A DNA stretch of 64,000 nucleotides from Bombyx mori (taxonomy: Eukaryota; Arthropoda; Insecta; Lepidoptera; Bombycidae), in the NCBI RefSeq assembly GCF_030269925.1, contig NC_085107.1, positions 11,470,001 through 11,534,000 on the forward strand, in the 5' to 3' direction. Both the position numbers and the translations under genes were made by a program. The notes below the pieces were generated by a model. The model saw only the letters and a program-made list of their open reading frames with translations, did not search any database and had not been told where the DNA came from. Shown in pieces: positions 50,601-62,600 of this stretch. Numbering within the stretch: position 1 is the first letter of the stretch; each line of letters opens with the position of its first letter.

Positions 50601-53600
50601 TACTTCTTATGTTACTGGCGAGCAGTTTTGCGACCAATTATAATTATTTCGTTAAATTTAGCCTCCTGTTATAATGTTTATGAGTTATATTTTATGGAAG
50701 ATCAATGAGATATTATAACAGATTTATGTCATTTGTATTGCTGTAGAAATAATTATTACCACATCAAGCTTCTGTTTGCTGTAAAAAACTGAAACAGTCT
50801 TATAGAATTTCGGACACGGTTTGCGTTAACAAAGCTTATTTATGGCTCTCATCGTTTTAGTTATATCCAGTAGGTAAAAAAACTCACGAATACTCCGGCT
50901 GAGACTACTGAATTACAAAATTTATATTAAAAACTATTAGATCACTATTTTAAATGGTTTGTCGCTAAACCTATTGGAGCAGTCGTGTTCGTTTTGAAGC
51001 AGTTGTATTCAGTTTGAAACAGTTCAGCGTGTTTAGTTTCAAAGACTAATAAATACATTGGATTTGCTTTTCAAATTTACTAATCACATTACGATTTCTA
51101 TAACTGCAATCAGTCAACACAAAACGAATCGTGCTCTCCGGTCAATTATTTTTGCTAAAATAAAATTTATGGAGTGCTAGAGAATTATTTGTACAAGTTT
51201 AAAAGCTTGCTAGTTGCGTTTAATTTCGCCGCCGATCATTGGGTAGAATAATATAGTATAAAGCTAAAATCAATGAGATTTTATAACAGTTATATTGTTT
51301 TTATTTATTAGGTTTTGAAAATATTTTTTATTTAATGATTGTAGTACAGATGAAAGTACAGTCAATAATAATCTCTTTATTTATTGCTTAGATGGGTGGA
51401 CGAGCTCACAGCCCACCTGGTATTAAGTGGTTACTGGAGCCCATAGACATCTACGAAGTAAATGCGCCACCCACCTTGAGATATCAGTTCTATAGTTACA
51501 CTTTACACAGTGGACTTACTGGTGGTAGAACCTCTTGTGAGGCCGCGCGGCTAGGTACCACCACCCTGCCTATTTCTGCCGTGAAGCAGTAATGCGTTTC
51601 GGCTTGAAGGGCGGGGCAGCCGTTGTAACTATACTTAGAGCCTCTGGGTCTACGGAGGGACTTCGGTTCCCTCTGTATTTTGTACCGTATGTTCCATGGG
51701 GAGTGCTCTGAGGAATTGTTCGAGATGATACCAGCATCTCGTTTTTACCATCGCACCGCCCGCCACCGGAGTAGAGTTCATCCATACTACCTGGAGCCAC
51801 TGCGGTCATCCACAGTGCGTTTCCAGAGATCTTTTTTGCCACGTACCATCCAGCTATGGAATGAGCTCCCCTCCACGGTGTTTCCCGAGCGCTATGACAT
51901 GTCCTTCTTCAAACGAGGCTTATGGAGAGTATTAAGCGGTAGGCAGCGGCTTGGCTCTGCCCCTGGCATTGCTGAAGTCCATGGGCGACGGTAACCACTC
52001 ACCATCAGGTGGGCCGTATGCCCGTCTGCCTACAAAGGCAAGAAAAAAAAAAAAAAAAAAAAAAGACCTAAGAACTGATATCTCAAGGTGGGTGGCGCAT
52101 TTACGTCGTAGATGTCTATGAGCTCCAGTAACCACTTAAAACCAGGTGGGCTGTGCGCTCGTCCACCCATCTAAGCAATAAAGAAATAAAAAAAGAGATT
52201 ATTATTGACTGTACTTTCGTCTGCCTTGAATTCATTGAATAAAAAATATTTACCCACAGATAACAGTAGGTTCCATGGATTGATTTCTTAATTAAACTAT
52301 CCTAAAAGCCTTCGTTGCGATCGACTTGGGCTACGAGAAAGTCCGCTATCGGTTTTTTTTGTCAATCTACTAGGCATGTATTTTGCGGGGATCATATTTT
52401 ACTTAAACTAAGTACAGTGGGGGTTAATAATTTGAAATAAAGAAAATATATATATAAACACATGAAACATTTGTGTTTTCGGACATCGAAAAAAAATTAA
52501 TTCCTACTTTAATTTTATTCATGTAAATTATGTATCTCCTTCAAATACCTATATGCGCAGTAAAACGTCATGACGACATTTAAATTTTTCTTTGGAAATT
52601 TCGCTGTCATATTAGAAGTGAACACGACATTGACCCCGCTTTGAGGCCGGTGTTGTTGAACTTACCTGTCCAAAAGGCGTGACTAAACTAGCTACTTCGT
52701 TGCATGGACCGACCGGCTCGTGCAGTCCGGTAGACCATTCCCTCTCTGGGTGGAAGAACACAACAAATATCCAATATATTACGTAGTGGAGGGCCAGTTG
52801 CAGTATCAGGATGTAATCTATAAGAGTAAGTCTGAAACAAGATTTTATTATTATTACTTTTCTTAATATCGTCACAACACAAGCTTGTGACTCGTTTGAC
52901 AAATGATGATTGAATGATAGCAAATATTTAATTTCAATTTTACGATTTTCGAACACTTCTAGTTAGGTCATTAAAATCGTATAAATTTAGGACTGAATTA
53001 AATCTACTTTTAAAACGTTTTGGTGATAGCGGGCGACCACGAAAGTTGTGTTCGAAAAATATTCGAAATGTCAGTAATAATTTAAAGTAAAAAATAACCG
53101 CTAAATGAAACCGTAAAAAAAGTTTTAATTATAATCATTTAAGATTATATTGTGTATCAGGGAAAAGTGGTAGAGATAAATGGGATGATTTAAAAAAAAA
53201 ATCTATTTTAATATTGATATCTCTGGGTCAATGAACTTGTGAACGGACGCGGCTAACGTCCGTCAGTTGCCATGTGCGATTCTCGTTCCCCAAGACCCCA
53301 AGATTAGATAAAGGATTTAAAAAATGTAAAACCACAATAATCAGTATTAATAGCTAGAAAACGATAATTGGTTTTACCAAATTATTAGACAGCCGTTCCA
53401 CAAACATACATATTATTATACCTAATTACTGTTATTTCTACAACAACAAAATAGTGTTGTTCACGTTTCAATCAGATAACACTATTTGCTTTCAATCTCG
53501 AGGGATCTAAGCCAAGGCTGCATCTTGATTACTACGTTCACGTGCCGGAAAGCAATCTCCTAGGTTGCATTATCTAGCATCCTTTCGAAGCTCCCACGGA

Positions 53601-56600
53601 AATAGTTTCTTGTAATGAACTTATCGGAATTGTACTCACTTTTCCTTGGATTTCTCTCTATCGCTAAGCAGCCCGTGGATCACGAAAGTGCCATAAATCG
53701 CAAACAAAAGGAAGAATGTGATCTCTGAATGTATTTTGTATATGTCGTGGAGCGGGTGATAGATCGGTACGAAGAGGAGTACACCGCCTGGCATCCCCAG
53801 GATCGTTGCTAGAATTAACGTTTTCCATTCCACCTTTTTGCTAAAATAAACGAGCCATTTAATTACTTTTTTCTAACTGAACTGCACTGAAATTTTGTGT
53901 CCTTGACTAGTGAACGTTTTTTTTTTATGATTGAAGGATTACGGGTGGCCCGGAGGCTTTCCAGTTTCACCAGGACAGGTGGGCGAGCAAAGGCTCAGCC
54001 AGGAGGGGTGGGATTTGCTAACAGCTAACCTAACAGCTCAAGAGTAGCTGCTTCGCGAATGAATCTACTACCGGATCGGAATCGCGACCCGCTGAGAAGA
54101 TCCAGCGAGAAACTCAGCGAGCTGATTCATGGGTTAGGTTGCACGGCGAACTCTTTGTCGAGTTCGACGAGTACGGTTACCGAGGTCCCTAAGCCTGCTC
54201 CTAGTGTTAGAGCTGAAGGCGTCTAATGCAAAGGTTATTGGATCTGATGGAACCGTAAGACCGTGTCTAGGGCGTCGACGGTGACTGGCTCCTGCGTGAT
54301 CAGGATTCGGGGAGTAGTCAGCGGCGGCAACGATAAGGCGATTATCATGACGCATAGCCTTATCGAAGTACCGTTCCGACGCTGACTTCATGTATTTCTG
54401 GATAGATTCGAGGCCCAGGTCGTCGTGTAGGTCAACATTCCTCACGAACCACGGAGCTCCGACAGCTAACCTGCAAAAGCGGGATTGTAGAGATTGGAGG
54501 GTGTCTATGTGTGTGCGGGCCGCGTGAGCGAACACCACACTCGCGTAAGTCATGACGGGCCTTATGCAAGTTTTGTAAAGTGTCACCTTGTTCCGAAGGC
54601 ACATTTTACTCCGCTTACAGATCATGGGGTAGAGTCTACCGAGAATAAACGCGGCACGGTCACGGACTGATTTTATATGCGGGTGGAATGTCATCGATGC
54701 ATCCAGGGTAACGCCCAGGTACTTGACCTTCCTGGCCCAGGGTATGGGTTGTCTAAAGAGAGTAATCGGGGGTGTGAGATTCCTCCTCCTAATCCGGGAG
54801 GAAATCCGTGTGGAGCTTCCCCTCTAAAATAGCACCGCAGTACTTTTCGCTGGGTTGATGTCTATGTGCCATTTTCGGAACCACTGTCCTTCTTCGCAAT
54901 TAGGGACTTGTTTCTACTGGAATAGTAAATAGTCGTGTCGTCGGCGAATAAAGCTAAATGGGTGGGCGGCGACCGGGGAATATCGTTAACGAATAAGCTA
55001 AATAGGAGGGGTGAGAGGACAGAGCCTTGCGGGACTCCAGCTGTGAGAGGTCGTGGGGAGGAGCGGGTTCCCTCGACTCGATATCGAAAAGAGCGGTTCT
55101 ACAAGAAGTCCCGTATGATGAGCACGAGATTATCCGGCACGCCCATGTTGAATAGTTTGAAAATCAAACCGTTGTGCCAGACTTTGTCGAACACTTTTGC
55201 GACGTCGAAGAAGAGATCTCCTGTGTATAACGGTTTTGGTCGATTAAGCCCCACAAGAATGTGCTCCGTGAGGCGGTGCACCTGTTGAACGCATGAGTGA
55301 TTTGTACGGAATCCGAATTGTTCATCGATGAGAATGCCCTTGGATGAGACGAAGTCTCTGAGGCGTTTGTAGAGCAGACGCTCATACAGTTTGCCTAGAG
55401 ACATGAGGAGGCTAATCGGGCGGTACTAGTGAACGTAAGTAAACACCGTGTGCTTCAATATTTACGCACAGACGTACTTATGTTATATTGGTATACTTTT
55501 TTTTCCTATCTATGCTGATAGCCTAGAGTGGCTATTTCAGCGTAACCTTAACTAGTAGGTGAGCTCACGTGGCTCAAACCTGACGACGTTGCTAACACGA
55601 ACCCTAGCAAGAGCCGTGCTTCGCAGAATCTACCACCGGATCGGAAACGCGACCCACTGAGAAGATCCGGCGAGAAACTCGGTGGGCTGTGTCTGTGGGT
55701 TAATTTACTTCGTCGCAAGCGACGGGTTCGACGGGAACGATGACCGGTGCTTGAGGTACCTAAAAGCACCGTTAGTAGATCGGGGGGATAGGTCTACAAT
55801 AAAGCATACTCCATTCTACTTACCCCGCAGAAGCCCACTGTCCAACTTTCGGCGCATACCAATTTCTGATCGCAGTAAAGAAGTAGAAGAAGCTTGCTGT
55901 GAATGTAGCGTGGAAGTAATAGGAGTTCCAGGGAACCCAGTAGTGACGATCGAATATGTTAGGGTCAGTGTCGTGCCAGGTCCAGTGTACGAACTTGACC
56001 GCCACAATGTCGTAGGGAATATCTATCAGTACAGTAACCAAGCCCACCGCGAAAGGCTCCGCGTAACGTGGAAAATTCAGCTTTGAAACTGCATACGCTG
56101 CGTGGTAAATAAATGCGGGATCTGGAATCAACGAAATTCTATTATTAATATAGGATTATTAAATTAATTAGTTTTGTTTATTACATTTTATGTATTGGTG
56201 TACATCGGCGGATTTGATGCCTAAAACATTCTCAATCAGTAAACCATAGGTAAGGCAGAGAAAATAATAGTTGGTACAATAAACCATAAATTAAACACAT
56301 ATTACCTTTTTATACCGTTATGAACGAGCTAATAACCCAACTAGTATGTAGTGGATACAGGAGTCCTTAGGCCATATGAACGACGACACGTAGTGTGAGA
56401 CATGAGATCAAAGTCTCAATTATATCGGCAGTTGACCCGTTCTTCAAACTAGAACGCATAATTGCTTGGAAGCAGGAATATGCAAAATGGTCTTACCTAC
56501 CCGTGCGGGTCTTACCTCCAGTAAAGTAATTCAGGAACGATATCATGACGCAGTGATAAACGGAACCACATCTCAATCATCTTATGTAAAATATTTGAAT

Positions 56601-59600
56601 GTTTTATTTTTAACAAGATGTCATTATCATATTCTCTTTATTCTTTATTGTACACGCACAGTTAAAACAATATAATAATTACGAAAAGTTATAAAAAATG
56701 GCGAGCTTAACTCAACAATTGAGTAAAGAAGGTGAGCTTTACGTAGGTGGGTAGAAAAGTACAATCTAATCAATTTACTTATTGATACAGTACACAATAA
56801 CAATAATAGTAACAATAATAAATAAAAACACTAACACATAATATATCAGACTATATACATACACAATTACACACATAAATAACATAAACATACACGTACA
56901 TATATAGGTAATGAAATACATATACATTGTACGTATTTGTAAAAAACATTATCTTATTGACGCTAATCATTAAAAAGCTGTATATTTTACAAGAATAACG
57001 TAAAAGCAATGACGTGTTCTTGAAACACTATTTCATGGTAATTTATTGTGTTTAGGCTTGTTCGTCGACGAACGAACACACATACCTACTAAAACGAGTA
57101 TGAAATGCTTATCCTTAAAATGTTATGTCATTCTTTTAACGAAGTTCATCTATATCATCATTCACTCTATATATCTATATAATATATTACTCTATAATAT
57201 ACTCTGTATCCTTATTGTCGTGTTTTTTCTAACAGCTGTGTGTACAAAATATATTAAATAAAAAATAAAAAATAAGAGTCTCTAGTTGTGTGGTTGGTTT
57301 AATTCTAAATTTGATAACAAAATATATTTGTGTTTGTTTTCGTAACTGACTTTATTGTTTTTAGTATTAGTCAGACAGTAGTAGCTAAAACATAAGCCTT
57401 GAGAATAAAATGAGTTGCTATTTCTTTTTTCTATCGCAGTACATACTCCAAGCATAAACATAATAAATCGAATTATTATGGAGCACTCCCATAACTTGAT
57501 CTAAAATAGCTTCTTAATAAGCCTATGGTTATTGGTTGAAACTATATTTATGGAATTTGATGGTAGAGTATATATACTATTTATATTGGACTATAGGCTT
57601 CGTGCTCCAATACTTGCCAGAAGTCCTTCTACTCTTGCTAAGCCTATGCTTGTTTATAGTACTGCTCTGTATTAATCTCGATTTGATTATTATTCGTGAT
57701 TCTCCATTGACTCATAATGGAAACAAACCGTTTTTATTATTATTGACTTCTGGTGATCAAAATTGGAGTAATTACGACAAAACTGCGTGTCAAAACGACT
57801 ATAATCAATGGGTAGTAAACTTCACACTATAAGGAAACTCGGATTAGCTCGGAATAAAGTGATGCTGTGTAGGTAGGATTTGGAGGGTATCGTTCATAAT
57901 GAGCTTTTACCGCTGGGGAAAACTATCGATTCAGATCTCTACTGCCATCCACTGATAATATTCAAGCAAGAAATAGAAAAACAAATATCCGCCAATAACG
58001 ATGAACAGAAGCAGAGAGATTTTCATAATAATAACGCCAGACTACACACATTTTCCGAGGAGGTATTTATCTATTGTTTATTTATAAACAGTTTCACAGT
58101 TTAGCGCTGTAGCTTTTTTTCCATTTGATAAAAAGAGACATTTATTTTTGTACATTATTACATGACACCAAGTATTATTACGTATGCTCTTATTACAAGT
58201 ATGTTTTCTTTTGGACAATGGGAGGTGGGACAATCAAAGTAAATAAATATTTATATTATGCTGTACGTAAATTAAAATGTGTTCACAACATTTTAATGTC
58301 AATATTTAGTTTGGTAGTCAATAGTTAGCGATTTCAACTACTCTAATAAATACAATTGTTTAAAACTGTCCACAAAGTTTGTCTTTCACACAAAATAATT
58401 TGTAACAATTCATTAAGCTTCACTTTGTTTTGTTATCTTTTAACCTTGTTTATTGCCTTACATGTACCTTTTTCAATTGTATATTTTTCAATTATTTCTT
58501 TTCAATTATCATAGCCCTAACGGCTTTGATCTTCAATGTATCAGTGTGCTTAGTGCGAGTTTTTTAACGTTCTCGATAGCGTAAAAGTTAACTAAAATTT
58601 GTATTGACGCCGCTATTCCAACTGCATACAAATTTGAGTTAACTTTTTCGCTATCGAGGACGTTAAAAAACTTGCACTAAGCACACAGAAGTTAAGATAA
58701 ATCAAATTATTTGGAAACTATACTTTGTGCATATGTTCTGCGGTACAAGTAATTTCTATAATTCGAAGTCTTCGTTTTGCAGTCATTGAAAAACTGAAAA
58801 TGCAGTGGGGGTAAACGATGTGAAAATTTGTAAGCGAAAAATCAAATTCATGCGCTCGAACTGAACACAAATAGTAAATACTAGTTCCTCCCTTATTAGT
58901 AGAAATACGACCGTATTACTAAAAATTTAGATCATTAAATAGAAATAGTAATCTTTGGTTCTATTATTGTAATTTCTTCTTTTAAAGGAGGGAAAGAAAA
59001 AACTGTCAAAACCATTATTGCTAATACGCGGCTCGTCAGTAGATTCTCAACAAAAAAAGAAAATCCGTTAAAAACCAGATAAGAGCCCAGGACCGGACAG
59101 TAATGATTGCATCAAGCTCGCTAGAACACTTTTATTGACACCTCTTACAATACTTTTCAATAAAATATTAGAAGAAGAAATTGTGTCAGAGCAATGGACA
59201 GAATCGGAAATTAACTTACTATGTAAAAAGAGCGATCCTAAAGACATAGGAAATTACCGTCCGATAAGTTCTTGCCTATACAAACTCTCTGAATCCTATC
59301 TACTACACAGAATATCGCCACAAATAGACTCATGCCAACCCATGGAGCAAGCGGGATTCAGAAGTGGATTTAGCACAATACATCATATTCACACCGTAGA
59401 CCACTAGGTCATCGTATAGGTTTTAGTCAGTTCGACTCTGACATACCCCGCCCAGTATCCCCAGAAAAGGGCGGAAGTCCGGCGATTTCATCCTGATCAA
59501 AAAAAAAAAAAAGGTCATCGTATGTTGAATATAGAAAACTGCTCTACATGGCTTTTGTTGACTTTTTTCCTACCTAAGCTGATGGTCTAGCTAGAGAGAC

Positions 59601-62600
59601 CATATCAGCATCACCGGGAGAAGTTGTTGACTATAAGAAAGATTTCGACTCTATCTCCCATAAAATATCTCGGAAGCATTAAACAATCAAAACATAAACG
59701 TAAAGTATATAAATATTATCAAAAACATATATGTTCATTGTATTAGTAGAGTCAGGCTAGATAGAGTTTAAAAAAAAGGCTAGACAGAGTTGGCACCAGG
59801 ATCAGCATTAACCGAGGAGTCAGACAATGCGACCTTCAATCACCGAAAGTATTTATAGCTTTCCTACAAAATGTTATGGAAGACTTACCGTGGTCAAAGC
59901 GAGGAATTAATGCGAATATGAAATATCTAAGCCACCTACGCTTTGCAGGCGATATCATTCTGTTCTCTGAAAGTCCATTTAAGCTCAATACAATGACTAA
60001 CGCACTTCAGACTGCTAGTGTCCATGCAGGTGTGAAATGAAATTAAAAAAAACAAAAAGCTGACAGGGAGATGATGCCAGTACCGGTTAACGAAGTGCCA
60101 CTCGAGTACTTAGAGAGCTACCCTATATAGAGCTATAGAGCCATTTAGCAAAAAAACCGAAACATATAGGAAATACACAGGAGAGTAGCTATTACATAGA
60201 GAAAGTTCTTTTCCTCTCAGTCGTACCCTCCTGGCGAAGTGGTCGTGGTTATATATGTCTTATTGCTTGGCTGTGGCTTTTGCGATTCTACTCCATCTCT
60301 TTCTATTTGTGGCGGTACGTGTACATTCAATAAGGGAACACTTAGTGGATGACTTAATCAAGTCTGTCCACCTCGTGGATGATAGGCCGCGAGAATGTTG
60401 GAGAGATGGAGAAAGTACTAAGCACAAAAAGAGATTCTCAAATCGCAATTACCGTTTAAATTGAAAAGGATACTTTTAGATACAACAATTTTACCCTGTC
60501 TAACCGATGGCTGCCAAACGTGAATTTAGATCACAAGGCAAGACAAAAAATACGGACAATACAGAGGGTAATGGAAAGGAACTGTTTAAACATAAAGTTG
60601 AGAGATAGAGTTAGAAACATTAAAATTTGGAAAATAACTAAGGTAAAGGATGCTCTACACTTTTCTCAGTCTCAAATGGAAATGGGTTGTCCATGCTGGG
60701 AGACACGATTATAATCGATGGACAATTAACACCACAAAATGGAAATGACCACAGGGCGTGAGAAATAGAGGTCGCCCGGGTACCTGGTGGTAGGACGAGA
60801 TTGTATCCAAAGCAGGAAGAGACTGGATGACCACTGCTTAAGATAGGGAAAATTAGAATTCTTTGGTGGAGGCTTTTACCCTGAGGGGGTCTACATTAGA
60901 AGGAGATTAAATTGCATGAGTAGTAGATTTTTTATAGTTACTTAGTAATATAATTACTAAATACTAACTTAATTAAGCTCTATATAATTATTGTGGAATC
61001 AAATAAAGCTATTTTACTATCATTATTATTTTCTTTTATTTTTGTTTAGTTCCTATTGGTAGCTTTATAGTAATCTATATATATAAAAGAAAGTCGTGTT
61101 AGTTACACTATTTATAACTCAAGAACGGCTGAACTGACTTGGCTGAAAATTGGTGAGGAGGTAGCTTAGAACCAGGAGAAGGACATAGGATACTTTTTAT
61201 CACGTTCCCATGGAAAGTGACATAAAACGTGGTATAACAAAACGCAACTGATATGGAATAACAAAACGCAACTGACAGCTAAACATAATATATTCTACGG
61301 TTAATTATACTAGAATTTTGAAGTTGACCGGTTGATGTGTTTGAAACAAACCGTGTGGCGGAACAAAGTTCGCTGGGTCCACTAGTCATATATATTTTTA
61401 ATACCAGCTTCTTTCTTGAAGAGTTTTCTTTTTCAAAGCAAAAAGGTGCTTAATTGTTATCAGATTTTGATTTTTTTTATTGAGTAGCTTTTATCGATGC
61501 ATTACTGCATTCAAAATAATTAATTTGGAAATAGTTTCATTTTTTTAATTCAAAGTATAAAGATAATATTATGTGCTTTGCTTTGCAAGGTGGACAACCG
61601 TTCTACAATTAAGACTTCGACCAAAATGGGTGACGCCGGTCAAATTACTCTTTCTATGGACGCAGAAATACAAACCTTCGTTGTCGTTAGTGAACAAATA
61701 AGTAGATTATACCTTAACTGTAAATAAAGATATTAAAATTTTAATACTCACACAACAAAATTATATGTAGGGGTAGCCGGGCTCCCAGGAATATGATAGG
61801 GGTCTGCGAATGCCAGAAATTATCGTACTCTGGCAATACGAAATGCCAGAAGTTATCTGCGTAAATCCCATGAAGTACGGTACCGAGCCAAAAATAAGGC
61901 CATCTTCCGCCTTTTTTAAAAGCTGAAAAAATACGTCACTTACGTCACTACGGATTAGAGACTTCCTATTCAAATAATGACATCATTAAGCATAGCAACA
62001 GTCAGATCAGACCAGTCTATAGTTTGTTACTCATCAATGTCTGGGCACTACTAATGGTAGGACCTCTTGTGAGTCCGCGCGGGTAGGTACCACCGCCCTG
62101 CCTATTTCTGCCGTGAAGCAGTAATGCGTTTCGCAATGCGAAACGCAACCGTTGTAACTATACTTGAGATCTTAGAACTTATATCTCAAGGTGGGTGGCG
62201 CATTTGCGTTGTAGATGTCTATGGGTTCCAGTAACCACTTAACACCAGGTAGGCTGTGAGCTCGTCTACCCATATAAGCAATAAAAAAGGTCTTGTACAA
62301 TTTGTGACTATAAAGTTCATTTAAAAATTGGTAGTATCACCGGTCCGTCTTCAGTCCTTCAAGCATTAAATTAAGTTATGGTATAAACACTAGTTTATTA
62401 AAAAACCAGAGTGAGGCTTTATTAATAACTATATATACTAAATATATATATAACATATCAAAGAAGTAACTAGGATATCATCTTAAAGATAAATGTAATA
62501 CGTATTTCTAAAGATTTGTTTTTCTTGATCATCTTTAGTTAAAGGAAACATATATTTTTATATTGAAACGATTATAGTGGGAGGACGAGCTCACAGTCCA

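Larger units (their letters stand above)
59000..61010 (+). mobile_element. Degenerate LINE reverse transcriptase, plus
   Basis: Frames in order: LCKKSDPKDIGNYRPISSCL and QAGFRSGFSTIHHIHTVDH, then GVRQCDLQSPKVFIAFLQNV (motif B), LSHLRFAGDIILFSE (motif C, FADD mutated to FAGD), DHKARQKIRTIQRVMERNCL and GRPGTWWDEIVSKAGRDWM. It is interrupted by the short retro-insert at 59,418 and by the reversed LINE tail at 60,223. An AATAAA lies near the 3' end (about 61,001). Confidence 0.75.

Noticed and set aside
50478..50708. Small hydrophobic protein of 76 residues
   Set aside because: No ATG near the start, only one Met close to the end, and AT-rich composition like the rest of the intron.
54935..55288. 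Plus-strand protein of 117 residues
   Set aside because: It is the complement of the LINE reverse transcriptase, whose motifs lie on the minus strand.
57536..57832. 98-residue Leu-rich membrane-like frame
   Set aside because: AT-rich run giving Leu/Ile/Tyr codons, no ATG start; it leads into the mariner relic and is likely chance or transposon debris.
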